A stretch of DNA of 33,215 nucleotides from JASJHI01 sp965371355 (GTDB taxonomy: Bacteria; Actinomycetota; Acidimicrobiia; Acidimicrobiales; Ilumatobacteraceae): NCBI GenBank assembly GCA_965371355.1, contig CBDUYD010000011.1, positions 1-33,215 on the forward strand, given 5' to 3'. The notes beneath the pieces were generated by a model, which did not search any database, was not told the DNA's origin, and saw only the letters and a program-made list of their open reading frames with translations. The position numbers were made by a program, and so were the translations under genes. This document shows positions 1-8,127 of this stretch, piece after piece; positions within the stretch are counted from its first letter, which is position 1; each line of letters opens with the position of its first letter.

Positions 1-423
1 CTCGTCGCCCGCTTCTTCACATCGCTGTCGCCGTCACCCCCGCCACCCGCCGACGAGGAGTGGGTACAAGAGCAGCTCACGCCGGGCGAGCGCGGCCTGT
101 GGGTGCAGATGAGCCACCAGGACCGTCGTCACAGTGCACTCGTCGCCCGTAGGTTCGCCGCCCGCCGACCGGGTGCGACCCGGGCCGAGCTGGCCGGCGC
201 GATGCTGCACGACGTGGGCAAACTCGAGTGCGGACTCGGCACGTTCGGACGGGTAGCGGGCACCATCGTCGGACCACACGGCCGTCGGTTCAGCGCCTAT
301 CACGACCACGAGGCGATCGGCGCCCGGATGGCGGCCGACGTCGGGTCGGATCCCGTCACCGTCGAGCTGATCGCCGGCGAGGGTTCCGCGTTCGACGACC
401 TCGACGCATGCGACCACGCCTGA
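1..423 (+). CDS. HD-domain protein, C-terminal part (5' end outside window)
   Basis: The frame is open from base 1 to the TGA at 421-423, so the start lies upstream and about 140 residues are visible. Residues reading MSHQDRRHS, then AMLHDVGKLE, and further on a His-rich AYHDHEA segment give the spaced His/His-Asp pattern of the HD metal-dependent phosphohydrolase fold, as in small HDIG-type proteins. Such proteins hydrolyse phosphate esters, often of nucleotides. The substrate cannot be told from this fragment. An internal ATG at 103 exists, but the upstream codons (ARFFTSL, then GERGLWVQ) read as a continuation of the same protein. It ends 6 bases before the convergent MATE gene, and I see no terminator hairpin between them. 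Confidence 0.75.
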   Translation, partial: LVARFFTSLSPSPPPPADEEWVQEQLTPGERGLWVQMSHQDRRHSALVARRFAARRPGATRAELAGAMLHDVGKLECGLGTFGRVAGTIVGPHGRRFSAYHDHEAIGARMAADVGSDPVTVELIAGEGSAFDDLDACDHA

Positions 424-429
424 CCGGGC

Positions 430-1749
430 TCACGCGAGGGCGAGCGGTTCGGGCGCGAGGATGACGTCGAACCTCCGATGGTTCACGTATGCCCGAATGA
501 GCATCCAGAAGGTGAGTCCGATCCAAATGCCCGCGATGCCGAGCGATGGAAGGGCGAGGACGGCGACGGCGATCGGGATGACGGCGATGAGATACCCGAA
601 CGCCGCGCGACCGAGGAAGCGATAGTCGCCTGCACCGATGAAGACACCGTCGTAGGCGAACGCGACCGCGCCCGGCAGCAGGAGCAGCCCGAGGAGGCGC
701 AGACCGACGACGGTGCGCGACACCACCGCCGGGTCGCTCGAGAAGACCTGCGCGAGCCAGGGCGCTGAGGCCACGAGCAGTATCGCGATGACCGATGCCG
801 TGCGTACCGACAGCACGACCACCCGGTCGGCGAGGTCCCGCGCCCCGAGCCTGTCGCCGCGTCCCAGCTCGTCGGCCACGAGCGTCTGGGCCGGGACGGC
901 GAGCGCGTCGAGGGTGAGAGCGAAGAAGAAGAACATGGCGATACACACCTGATGTGCGGCCAGCGTCGGCTCGTCGATCCGCGCGGCGACGGCCGTGGAG
1001 CCCGTGAATACCGCCAGCATCGATCCGACACGAACGAGAAGGTGCCGGCCGGCGCTGGCGAGCGGACGCATCACCGCCCAATCGACGAGCCTGCTCGTGG
1101 CCGGTGCCAGGCGTGACCGGATGACGACGAGGAAGCCGACCCCCGCCGCAGCCTGTGCGACGACCGTCGACCACGCCGCGCCGGCGATTCCGAGGTCGAA
1201 CCCGAACACGAGAATCAGTTCGAGAACGAGGTTGAGCAGGTTCGAAGCAAGGAGGATCAGGAGGGGAGTGCGGTAGTCGGCTGCACCGCGTTGAACACCC
1301 TGCGCGGCGAGAGCGATCAGGACGAACGGAACGCCGATCGCGGAGATCCGCAGGTATTCCACCGCGTGATCGAGCACGTCACCGTCGGCCCCGAGCACGG
1401 TCGCGAGCGGCTCGGCGAGGAGGATCAGGGCCGGCACGGCAACGATCCCTACGGCGATCGAGAGCCACATCGCCTGGACGCCGACATCGGCCGCGGCAGA
1501 GGTCCGTCCCGAACCGAGCAGACGGGCCACCTGCTCGGTCGTTCCGTAGGCGAGGAAGTTCGACCCGGCGACGACCAGGCTGAGCACGGCGATTGCGACG
1601 GCGAGACCGCCGAGTTGGTCGGTGCCGAGCCGGCCGATGATCGCCGTGTCGACGAGGCGGTACAGCGGTTCGACGGCGAGCGTTCCGAGGGCCGGGAACG
1701 CGAGCGCGAGGATCTTGCGGTCGGTATCGAGGAGCCGCGGGCCGCGCAC
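430..1749 (-). CDS. MATE family efflux transporter (DinF-like)
   Basis: This is a 439-residue polytopic membrane protein with about 12 hydrophobic segments, the usual size for multidrug and toxin extrusion antiporters. The N-terminal half carries the family's PLYRLVDTAIIGRLG stretch and the second half repeats the fold (for example AAHQVCIAMFFFF and GVFIGAGDYRF, the latter typical of the DinF branch). Such proteins export cationic compounds or metabolites using a Na+ or H+ gradient; the substrate is unknown. The frame can be opened to 1785, but I chose the GTG at 1747-1749. It overlaps the trpS stop (GTGA type) and leads directly into the conserved RGPRLLDTDRKI segment. The gene is therefore probably co-transcribed behind trpS, with no functional link apparent. 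Confidence 0.9.
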   Translation of the reverse strand: MRGPRLLDTDRKILALAFPALGTLAVEPLYRLVDTAIIGRLGTDQLGGLAVAIAVLSLVVAGSNFLAYGTTEQVARLLGSGRTSAAADVGVQAMWLSIAVGIVAVPALILLAEPLATVLGADGDVLDHAVEYLRISAIGVPFVLIALAAQGVQRGAADYRTPLLILLASNLLNLVLELILVFGFDLGIAGAAWSTVVAQAAAGVGFLVVIRSRLAPATSRLVDWAVMRPLASAGRHLLVRVGSMLAVFTGSTAVAARIDEPTLAAHQVCIAMFFFFALTLDALAVPAQTLVADELGRGDRLGARDLADRVVVLSVRTASVIAILLVASAPWLAQVFSSDPAVVSRTVVGLRLLGLLLLPGAVAFAYDGVFIGAGDYRFLGRAAFGYLIAVIPIAVAVLALPSLGIAGIWIGLTFWMLIRAYVNHRRFDVILAPEPLALA

Positions 1750-1750
1750 G

Positions 1751-2755
1751 TCAGCTCGGCAGCATGCCGATCGCCGCGTAGGCACGTTCGAGCGTGATCG
1801 CTGCGACCCCGCGCGCCTTGTCCGCTCCGACCCGTAGGAGCCGCGAGAGTTCGCCGCGGTCCTCCATCAGTTCGTCGTAGCGATGGCGGATCGGATCGAG
1901 TGTCGCGACGACCGCCTCGCCGGTCGCCACCTTCAGCGAACCGTACCGGTCGTACTCGCCGGCGATGTCGTCTACGGATCGGCCGGTGACGGCGGCGTGG
2001 ATCTCGAGCAGGTTGCTGACCCCCGGCTTCTCCTCCGGATCGAAGCGGACCGCGCCGGGACCGCTCTCGGAATCGGTGACCGCCCGTTTGAACTTCTTCA
2101 TCACCGCCGTCGGGTCATCGACGACGAACACGCAGCCGGCGTCGGAGTCCTCGGACTTCGACATCTTCCCCGTCGGCTGTTGGAGGCTCATCACGCGGGC
2201 GCCTGCCGGGGGCGTGACCGCTTCGGGTACGACAAACGTCTCGCCGAACCGGTGGTTGAACCTGATCGCCGCATCCCTCGTGATCTCGACGTGCTGGCGC
2301 TGATCGTCGCCGACCGGCACCTCGTTCGCGTCGTAGAGGAGGATGTCGGCGGCCTGCAGCGCCGGGTAGGTGAAAAGCCCGGCGGCGATGAACTTGTTCT
2401 CGAGCTTGGCCGACTTGTCCTTGAACTGGACCATGCGCGACAGCTCGCCGTAGCTGATCGTGCACTCCATCACCCATCCGAGCTGGTTGTGCTCGGGAAC
2501 ATGGCTCTGCACGAAGACGGTCGCGACGTCGGGATCGAGACCGACGGCGAAGAGCATCGCCGCCAACGAGAGCGTCTCCGCGCCGACCACGCCGGGCTCG
2601 TCGGTCACGGTGAGTGCGTGGAGATCGACGATGCCGTGGAAGGCGTCGCGATCGTGTTGCAGGTCGACCCAGCGGCGCAGCGCGCCGAGGTAGTTCCCGA
2701 GATGCACATCGCCCGTCGGCTGCATGCAGGACAGCACTCGTCTCGTGTCGCTCAC
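1751..2755 (-). CDS. trpS: Tryptophan--tRNA ligase
   Basis: This cytoplasmic class I aminoacyl-tRNA synthetase charges tRNA-Trp with tryptophan using ATP. At 334 residues it has the normal bacterial TrpRS length. The HIGH-type motif appears as PTGDVHLGNYLGA at about residues 13-25. The tryptophan-pocket signature GDDQRQHVE is at about 149-157, and the ATP-binding KMSKS loop is at 197-201. The start is GTG at 2753-2755, followed by SDTRRVLSCMQPTG, a typical TrpRS N-terminus. There is no Shine-Dalgarno sequence. A TATCGT hexamer lies 8 bases upstream, consistent with a leaderless transcript. The gene diverges from scpA and heads a two-gene unit with the MATE exporter. Confidence 0.97.
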   Translation of the reverse strand: MSDTRRVLSCMQPTGDVHLGNYLGALRRWVDLQHDRDAFHGIVDLHALTVTDEPGVVGAETLSLAAMLFAVGLDPDVATVFVQSHVPEHNQLGWVMECTISYGELSRMVQFKDKSAKLENKFIAAGLFTYPALQAADILLYDANEVPVGDDQRQHVEITRDAAIRFNHRFGETFVVPEAVTPPAGARVMSLQQPTGKMSKSEDSDAGCVFVVDDPTAVMKKFKRAVTDSESGPGAVRFDPEEKPGVSNLLEIHAAVTGRSVDDIAGEYDRYGSLKVATGEAVVATLDPIRHRYDELMEDRGELSRLLRVGADKARGVAAITLERAYAAIGMLPS

Positions 2756-2763
2756 GCCGCGAG

Positions 2764-2769
2764 ACGATA
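2764..2769 (-). promoter_or_regulatory. Candidate -10 box of a leaderless trpS transcript
   Basis: On the minus strand the hexamer TATCGT fits the actinobacterial TAnnnT -10 pattern and is separated from the trpS GTG by 8 bases. Transcription would begin at or next to the start codon, matching the lack of a ribosome-binding site. No clear -35 box is visible. The same arrangement precedes scpA, the AlkA-like gene and the phosphoribosyltransferase gene. Confidence 0.4.
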
Positions 2770-2817
2770 CCGAGCGGGTCGCCCGAGGGGATACCCGTTT
2801 CGGCGATCACGGATCGG

Positions 2818-2823
2818 TAGCGT
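2818..2823 (+). promoter_or_regulatory. Candidate -10 box of a leaderless scpA transcript
   Basis: The hexamer TAGCGT lies 9 bases before the scpA ATG in the 77-base divergent region shared with trpS. There is no Shine-Dalgarno sequence in between. It would drive the long scpA-to-UbiA run. I see no convincing -35 hexamer. Confidence 0.4.
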
Positions 2824-2832
2824 TGACGCGTC

Positions 2833-3609
2833 ATGGCGCTCGAGGTCTCCACCCCCGTCTACGAGGGGCCGTTCGATCTGCTGCTGCAGCTGATCCTGAA
2901 GGAGCAGGTCGACATCTACGAGGTCAACCTCGCGACGATCGTCGACTCCTACCTCGCCGAACTCGACCGGATGGGCGACCTCGACCTCGACGTCGCGACA
3001 TCATTCCTGCTGATCGCCGCAACGCTGGTCGAGCTCAAGGCCCGTCGCCTGCTCCCGGACACATCCGACATCGATCTCGACGAGGAGCTGGCACTCTGGG
3101 AAGAGCGCGACCTGCTCCTCGCACGTCTCCTCGAGGCGAAGACCTTCAAGGATGTCGCCGGGGTCTTCGCCCGGCTGGCCGACGACGCGAGCCTGTCGTT
3201 CCCGCGCATCGTCGGACCGGACGAGCGGTTCGCCGCGGTCGTGCCCGACCTGCTCGAAGGCACGACAGTGGTCCGTCTCCGCAACGCCGCGATCCGCGCC
3301 CTCACCCCCAAGCCGGTGCCCGTCGTCGACCTGTTCCACATCAGCCCGATCAAGATCACGGTCGCCGATGCCGTCGCCGAGTTGATCGACGAGCTGCCCA
3401 GGGTGGGCACGATCTCCTTCCGCCGCCTGACCGCCGATCTGGCCGATCGGATCGAGGTGATCGTGCGGTTCCTCGCCGTCCTCGAACTGTTCAAGCAGGG
3501 TGCCGTCGACCTCGATCAGCCCGAGCAATTCGGCGATATCGAGGTCGTGTGGGTCGCCGACGAGAGCTTCGACGACTCCTCCCTCCTCGTCGACCTCTAC
3601 GAGGGATGA
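2833..3609 (+). CDS. scpA: Segregation and condensation protein A
   Basis: ScpA is the kleisin subunit that bridges the heads of the SMC dimer in bacterial condensin and acts in chromosome compaction and segregation. The 258-residue product has the hallmark N-terminus YEGPFDLLLQLI (about residues 10-21) followed by VDIYEVNLATIVDSYL, which binds the SMC neck. A central acidic segment (TSDIDLDEELALWEERD) follows, then the C-terminal winged-helix region ending in FGDIEVVWV. The length is normal. It starts the plus-strand run and is followed directly by scpB, the standard pairing. The start codon has no Shine-Dalgarno sequence and is likely leaderless. Confidence 0.96.
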   Translation: MALEVSTPVYEGPFDLLLQLILKEQVDIYEVNLATIVDSYLAELDRMGDLDLDVATSFLLIAATLVELKARRLLPDTSDIDLDEELALWEERDLLLARLLEAKTFKDVAGVFARLADDASLSFPRIVGPDERFAAVVPDLLEGTTVVRLRNAAIRALTPKPVPVVDLFHISPIKITVADAVAELIDELPRVGTISFRRLTADLADRIEVIVRFLAVLELFKQGAVDLDQPEQFGDIEVVWVADESFDDSSLLVDLYEG

Positions 3610-3614
3610 CAGCG

Positions 3615-4250
3615 ATGGCCGACGAAATGATCACCGGTGACGACGAGCAGGTCGCCGAGTTCAAGCGGGTGATCGAGTCGATCGCCCTCGTCGCCCACGA
3701 TCCCGTCCCGTTCGAGCTGTTGGCGCAGCTGCTCGAACAGCCCACCGTGCTGATCGAGCAGTGGTCCGACGAGCTGGCCGCCAGCTATGCCGAGCGCGGC
3801 CACGGCTTCGAGTTGGTCCGCGTCGCGGGGGGTATCCGCTACCGGACCGCGAGCGACCTCACGCCCTATGTCGAGCGGTTCCTGCTGCACGACCAACGGG
3901 CAAGGTTGTCGGGTGCGGCGCTCGAGACGCTGGCGATCGTCGCGTACAAGCAGCCGATCTCACGCGGCCAGGTCGCGGCGATCCGGGGCGTCGACCCCGA
4001 CGGCGTGCTGCGCACCCTCCAGGCGAGGGGATACATCGACGAGATCGGTCGCGACGAGGGCCCCGGGCAGGCGATCCTCTACGGAACGACGCCGTCGTTC
4101 CTCGAGAAGCTCGGTCTCGAGTCGACCGACGATCTACCGCCGATCGCCGAGTTCATCCCCGACGCCGATGTGGTCGAGGCGCTCGAACAGGGGCTGCGGG
4201 TCACACCCTTCGTCGAGGTCCGGGCAGACGAGTTGCCGTCCTCGGGCTGA
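3615..4250 (+). CDS. scpB: Segregation and condensation protein B
   Basis: ScpB is the winged-helix partner that dimerises and binds the ScpA kleisin in the SMC-ScpAB condensin. This 211-residue protein shows the family's first winged helix (VIESIALVAHDPVPFELLAQ) and the diagnostic segment ALETLAIVAYKQPISRGQVA with IRGVDPDGVLRTL after it. It ends with EKLGLESTDDLPPI, as in other ScpB proteins. Two in-frame ATGs exist. The one at 3606 overlaps the scpA stop as ATGA, but the GAGGG at 3601-3605 abuts it. The ATG at 3615 has that GAGGG at a spacing of 9 and is preferred. Confidence 0.95.
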   Translation: MADEMITGDDEQVAEFKRVIESIALVAHDPVPFELLAQLLEQPTVLIEQWSDELAASYAERGHGFELVRVAGGIRYRTASDLTPYVERFLLHDQRARLSGAALETLAIVAYKQPISRGQVAAIRGVDPDGVLRTLQARGYIDEIGRDEGPGQAILYGTTPSFLEKLGLESTDDLPPIAEFIPDADVVEALEQGLRVTPFVEVRADELPSSG

Positions 4251-4263
4251 GGGACATCCGAAG

Positions 4264-5115
4264 ATGAGCGACGAGCGGGGCGTCCCCGACCGGCCGCCCG
4301 CAGACCAGCCGGCCGACGACCAACCCGACAAGGAGCGCCCGCTGTGGGAGCAGGATGCCGAGCGGAGCGCTGCGCTGCCGCGAGGTGATCGACTCCAGAA
4401 GGTGCTCGCCGCGACCGGGTGGGGAAGCCGGCGTGTCTGCGAGGACCTGATCGCGGCCGGTCGTGTCACCGTCGACGGCGAGGTCGCCGTGCTCGGACGG
4501 CGGGTCGACGTCGAACGCGACGCGATCGAGGTCGACGGTGCACCGATCGGCGTGCGACCCGACCTCGTCTACTACCTCCTCAACAAGCCGGCCGGCATCG
4601 TCTCGACGAGCAAGGACACCCACGGCCGACCGACCGTCGTCGACCTGGTGCCCGAACAGCCTCGGGTCTTCTCGGTCGGGCGACTCGATGCCGACACCGA
4701 GGGACTGCTCCTGCTCACCAACGACGGATCGCTCGCCAACCGCATCGCACATCCCTCGCACGGCGTCGAGAAGGAGTACCTCGCCGAGGTGAGCGGAGGC
4801 CGTGTGGCGCCCGGTGGGTTGCGGACGTTGCGCGACGGTGTCGAGCTCGACGACGGACGCACCGCGCCCGCCAGGGTTTCCCAACCCCAGCCAGGTGTTC
4901 TGAGGATCATCATCCACGAGGGGCGCAACCGGCAGATCCGGCGGATGTGCGAAGCGATCGGTCATCCCGTGCGACGTCTCGTCCGTACCCGGATCGGACC
5001 ACTCTCGGATCGTTCGTTGCGCCCGGGGCACTGGCGCGAGCTGACCGCCGCCGAGCGCCGCTCGCTCGTCGAGACGGTTGCTGTCGTCGGTCGCAGGTAC
5101 GATCCACCGACGTGA
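4264..5115 (+). CDS. 23S rRNA pseudouridine synthase, RluB/RsuA family
   Basis: This 283-residue enzyme converts a specific uridine in rRNA to pseudouridine. The layout is an acidic, Pro-rich N-terminal tail (about 40 residues), an S4 RNA-binding domain (RLQKVLAATGWGSRR to VDGAPI), then the catalytic domain. The RsuA-family signature GRLDADTEGLLLLTNDG is present with the catalytic Asp at residue 142, together with LLNKPAGIVST and the C-terminal GRNRQIRRM. Its position after scpAB is the usual location of rluB in Gram-positive bacteria, which supports RluB rather than RsuA; specificity is inferred. A GAGGG lies 10 bases before the ATG. The stop overlaps the tyrA GTG. Confidence 0.93.
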   Translation: MSDERGVPDRPPADQPADDQPDKERPLWEQDAERSAALPRGDRLQKVLAATGWGSRRVCEDLIAAGRVTVDGEVAVLGRRVDVERDAIEVDGAPIGVRPDLVYYLLNKPAGIVSTSKDTHGRPTVVDLVPEQPRVFSVGRLDADTEGLLLLTNDGSLANRIAHPSHGVEKEYLAEVSGGRVAPGGLRTLRDGVELDDGRTAPARVSQPQPGVLRIIIHEGRNRQIRRMCEAIGHPVRRLVRTRIGPLSDRSLRPGHWRELTAAERRSLVETVAVVGRRYDPPT

Positions 5116-6194
5116 CCGACGACGTGACCGACGCCGCTGCTCGCAGCGCCAACGTGATCGGTCTCGGCCTGATCGGCGGGTCGATCGCGCTCGCCCTCCG
5201 CGCTCGCGGTTGGTGCGTCTCGGGTGACGACATCGACGCCGACACCGTGCGGATCGCCATCGAACGCGGTGTCATCGATCGGGCCGGCGTCGATCCCGAC
5301 GCCGAGATCACCTTCGTCGCGGTGCCCGTGCTGTCGTCGCCCGAACAGGTCGAGCGGGCGCTCGCCGACACGAGCGGGCCGGTCACCGACGTCGGCAGTG
5401 TCAAGGGGCCGATCTCGAGGAGCTGCGATCACCCGCGGTTCGTCGGCGGGCACCCGATGGCCGGAAGCGAACTCGACGGGCTCGACGGCGCCGACGGCGA
5501 TCTGTTCAACGGTGCGGTGTGGGTGCTCACGCCGGTCGAGCACAGCGACGACACCACGTTCGCCGCGGTCACCGGTGTCGTCGCCTCGCTCGGCGCCGAG
5601 GTCGTCGCGCTGACCCCCGAACGCCACGACCGGGTCGTCGCCATCGTCAGCCATGTTCCCCACCTCACCGCGGCCACCCTGATGGGCCTCGCCTCCGAGC
5701 GCTCGCAAGAACACGCAGCGCTGCTCCGCCTCGCCGCCGGTGGTTTCCGCGACATGACGCGGGTCGCCAGCGGGCAGCCGGCGATGTGGCTCGACATCTG
5801 CTCCGAGAACCGCGAGGCGATCGTCGGCGAGCTCGATCGCCTGATCGGTGGGCTGGGCGAGCTGCGGGCGATCATCGACGAGCGGGATCTCGCGGCGCTC
5901 GAGAGCCGCCTCGTCGACGCCCGACATGCCAGGGCGAACCTGCCGAGCCGCGCGCTTCATCCCGAGGAGCTCGCCGAGGTGCGCATCCCGATCCCCGACC
6001 GCGCCGGTGCGGCTGCAGAGGTCTTCACGCTCGCCGCGGAGCTCTCGGTCAACGTCGTCAGTTTCGAGGTCGTCCACGTCGCCGAGAGCAATCGCGGCGT
6101 CGCCGTCGTCCTCGTCGATCGGGCACTGGCCGAGCTGTTCCGCGGCGGCCTCATCGCCCGTGGCTTCCGGCCGGCGATTCAGGTGCTCTCATGA
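5112..6194 (+). CDS. tyrA: Prephenate dehydrogenase with C-terminal ACT-like domain
   Basis: The enzyme oxidatively decarboxylates prephenate to 4-hydroxyphenylpyruvate for tyrosine synthesis, using NAD(P)+. The 360-residue protein starts with a Rossmann dinucleotide motif GLGLIGGS (residues 17-24). It then carries the catalytic-site segments HPMAGSE and VSHVPHLTAA, the latter containing the HxxH pair seen in TyrA enzymes. From about residue 290 an ACT-type regulatory domain follows (RIPIPDRAGAAAEVFTLA and LSVNVVSFEVVHV), suggesting feedback control by an aromatic amino acid. GTG at 5112 overlaps the preceding stop (GTGA). The stop overlaps the aroA ATG, so the two shikimate-pathway genes are translationally coupled. 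Confidence 0.95.
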   Translation: MTDDVTDAAARSANVIGLGLIGGSIALALRARGWCVSGDDIDADTVRIAIERGVIDRAGVDPDAEITFVAVPVLSSPEQVERALADTSGPVTDVGSVKGPISRSCDHPRFVGGHPMAGSELDGLDGADGDLFNGAVWVLTPVEHSDDTTFAAVTGVVASLGAEVVALTPERHDRVVAIVSHVPHLTAATLMGLASERSQEHAALLRLAAGGFRDMTRVASGQPAMWLDICSENREAIVGELDRLIGGLGELRAIIDERDLAALESRLVDARHARANLPSRALHPEELAEVRIPIPDRAGAAAEVFTLAAELSVNVVSFEVVHVAESNRGVAVVLVDRALAELFRGGLIARGFRPAIQVLS

Positions 6195-7492
6195 GCCGAT
6201 CGCAGCACGTGCGCTGCGCCGACGGTCCGGTCGTCGCCGAGGTCCGCGTGCCACCGTCGAAGAGCATCGCCAACCGCGCGCTGCTCTGTGCCGCGCTGGC
6301 CGACGGCGAGAGCGAGATCGTCGGAGTCGCACCCGGCGACGACACCGCGTCGATGATCGACTGCCTCCAGCGGCTCGGCATCCCGATCGCGCTGCGCGAG
6401 CGCGAGGGCACGTCGGTAGCGTCTGTCGAGGGCACCGGCGGGCACCTGCTCGCCGGGCCGATCGACCTCGACGCAGGCCTCGCAGGCACTACCTCACGCT
6501 TCGTGACCGCCCTCGCGGCGCTCGGGAGCGGGCCGTACACGATCGACGGACACCCGCCCCTGCGCGAACGGCCGATGGGTCCGCTCCACGACTCGCTGGC
6601 CGCGCTCGGGGTGCGTGTCGAGGCGGGCGAGCGATGGGGACACCTACCGGTCACGATCTCGGGTCCGCCACGGGGAGCCGACGCGATCGTCATGCCGGGC
6701 GACGTGTCGAGCCAATACGTGACCGCCCTCATGCTGATCGGGCCGTACATTCCCGGTGGCATCAAGCTCGGGCTCTCGACGCAGCTCGTCTCTCGGCCGT
6801 ACATCGAGCTCACGCGGACTGTGATGGAGGCGTTCGGCGTCGGGCACGTCGAAGTGGCCGCACGACACGTGTTCGTCGGTGTGGGCGAGTATCTGCCGAC
6901 GAGTTTCGAGGTCGAACCCGACGCGTCGTCGGCGAGCTACCCGCTCGCCGCGGCGGCGATGGTCGGGGGCGCGGTGAAGGTCGCGGGGCTCGGAACCGAC
7001 TCCGCCCAGGGCGATGCCCGATTCGTCGAGCTGCTGACGATGATGGGGTGTACGACGACGGTCGCGACCCGCGACACCGTCGTGATGCGGCGTCGCGACG
7101 AGCCGCTTCGCGGGCTCGATATCGACATGGCCGACATGTCCGATCTCGTCCCGACCGTCGCGGTGCTCGCCACGCGAGCGGTCACGCCCACGCGGATCAC
7201 CGGTGTCGGGTTCATCCGACACAAGGAGAGCGATCGGCTCGTCGACCTGGCGGCCGAACTGACCAGTACCGGCGCGGACGTCACCGTCGAGGATGACGGG
7301 TTGCTGATCCGTCCGACCGATCTGCTCCACGCCGCGCGGCTCGACACGCACCACGATCACCGTCTGGCGATGGCCTTCGGCGTGCTCGGACTGGCCGTCG
7401 ACGGCATCGAGGTCGTCGACCCCGACGTCGTGGCCAAGAGTTGGCCCGGGTTCTGGGACGCCCTCGCTGCTATTCCGGCCCGCCGTCCGTGA
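6191..7492 (+). CDS. aroA: 3-phosphoshikimate 1-carboxyvinyltransferase (EPSP synthase)
   Basis: AroA condenses shikimate 3-phosphate with phosphoenolpyruvate to EPSP in the pathway to chorismate. The 433-residue protein has the expected substrate-binding segments. These are VPPSKSIANRALL (Lys24, Ser25, Arg29), the AGTTSRF loop, the Gln-Tyr pair in VSSQYVTAL, the Asp of DMSDLVPTVAVLA and the RHKESDRL signature, followed near the C-terminus by the DHRLAMAFGVLGLA segment. The length is normal. ATG at 6191 overlaps the tyrA stop as ATGA and has AGGTG just upstream. In many actinobacteria cytidylate kinase (cmk) follows here; in this window a HAD phosphatase does instead. Confidence 0.97.
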   Translation: MSRSQHVRCADGPVVAEVRVPPSKSIANRALLCAALADGESEIVGVAPGDDTASMIDCLQRLGIPIALREREGTSVASVEGTGGHLLAGPIDLDAGLAGTTSRFVTALAALGSGPYTIDGHPPLRERPMGPLHDSLAALGVRVEAGERWGHLPVTISGPPRGADAIVMPGDVSSQYVTALMLIGPYIPGGIKLGLSTQLVSRPYIELTRTVMEAFGVGHVEVAARHVFVGVGEYLPTSFEVEPDASSASYPLAAAAMVGGAVKVAGLGTDSAQGDARFVELLTMMGCTTTVATRDTVVMRRRDEPLRGLDIDMADMSDLVPTVAVLATRAVTPTRITGVGFIRHKESDRLVDLAAELTSTGADVTVEDDGLLIRPTDLLHAARLDTHHDHRLAMAFGVLGLAVDGIEVVDPDVVAKSWPGFWDALAAIPARRP

Positions 7493-8127
7493 GCGCGCCA
7501 CCCCCGAGTCGGGCGCCGTCCGCGCGCGTGGTCGCGTTCGATGTCGACGGCACGCTGACCACGCGCGACTGCGTCGTCCCGTTCCTGCGACGCGTCGCCG
7601 GCACGGTCGGGCTCGCCACCGGACTGCTGAGGCAGCCCGTCGAGTTGACTCGGGGCCTGGCGCGACGCGACCGCGACACCCTCAAGTCGCTGGCGACCGC
7701 GGCGGTCTTCACCGGCCGCCCCGAGTCCGATGTCGTCACCGTCGGGTCGGCCTTCGCCGAGCGGATCGCCGCCGAGTGGCTACGCCGCGACACCCTCAAA
7801 GCACTCAGATCACATCAGGCCGCCGACGACCACGTGGTGCTCGTCTCTGCCTCCTTCGAGATCTACCTGCACCCGCTCGCCGCGCTGCTCGGCGTTGATC
7901 AGGTGCTCGGCGCACGGCTCGCATCCAATGATGGTGTACTCACCGGCGACCTCGACGGACCGAACTGTCGGGGCCCCGAAAAGGTCCGCCGCCTGCACGA
8001 CTGGCTCGACGACCGTTTCGGGGGTCGCGACGCGGTCGAAATGATCGCCTACGGTGACTCGGCCGGGGACCGTGAACTCCTCGCCGACGCGGACACCCGA
8101 CACTGGGTGGGCAGCTACCGACCATGA
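7489..8127 (+). CDS. HAD-IB (SerB-like) phosphatase, candidate decaprenylphosphoryl-phosphoribose phosphatase
   Basis: This 212-residue haloacid-dehalogenase family hydrolase has all four motifs: FDVDGTLT with nucleophile Asp18 and Asp20, VLVSASFE (motif II Ser), the Lys of GPEKVRR, and AYGDSAGDRELL (motif IV). The long insert after motif I (FLRRVAGTVGLATGLL) is typical of subfamily IB. GTG at 7489 overlaps the aroA stop, and its own stop overlaps the UbiA-type gene as ATGA. That gene makes decaprenylphosphoryl-5-phosphoribose, whose 5-phosphate must be removed before DprE1 acts, so I infer that this enzyme does so. In mycobacteria a PAP2-type protein is the candidate for that step. The family assignment is firm; the substrate is inference. 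Confidence 0.85.
   Translation: MSAPPPSRAPSARVVAFDVDGTLTTRDCVVPFLRRVAGTVGLATGLLRQPVELTRGLARRDRDTLKSLATAAVFTGRPESDVVTVGSAFAERIAAEWLRRDTLKALRSHQAADDHVVLVSASFEIYLHPLAALLGVDQVLGARLASNDGVLTGDLDGPNCRGPEKVRRLHDWLDDRFGGRDAVEMIAYGDSAGDRELLADADTRHWVGSYRP

Noticed and set aside
1883..2893. Long plus-strand frame of 336 codons opposite trpS
   Set aside because: It is rich in Arg, Asp and His, matches no family, and lies exactly antisense to a certain trpS gene. Long antisense frames are expected in GC-rich coding DNA.
5098..5103. TACGAT 8 bases before the tyrA GTG as an internal leaderless promoter
   Set aside because: It fits the pattern seen elsewhere, but lies in the last codons of the pseudouridine synthase gene, where coding constraint explains it. 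The tyrA start is already coupled by overlap.
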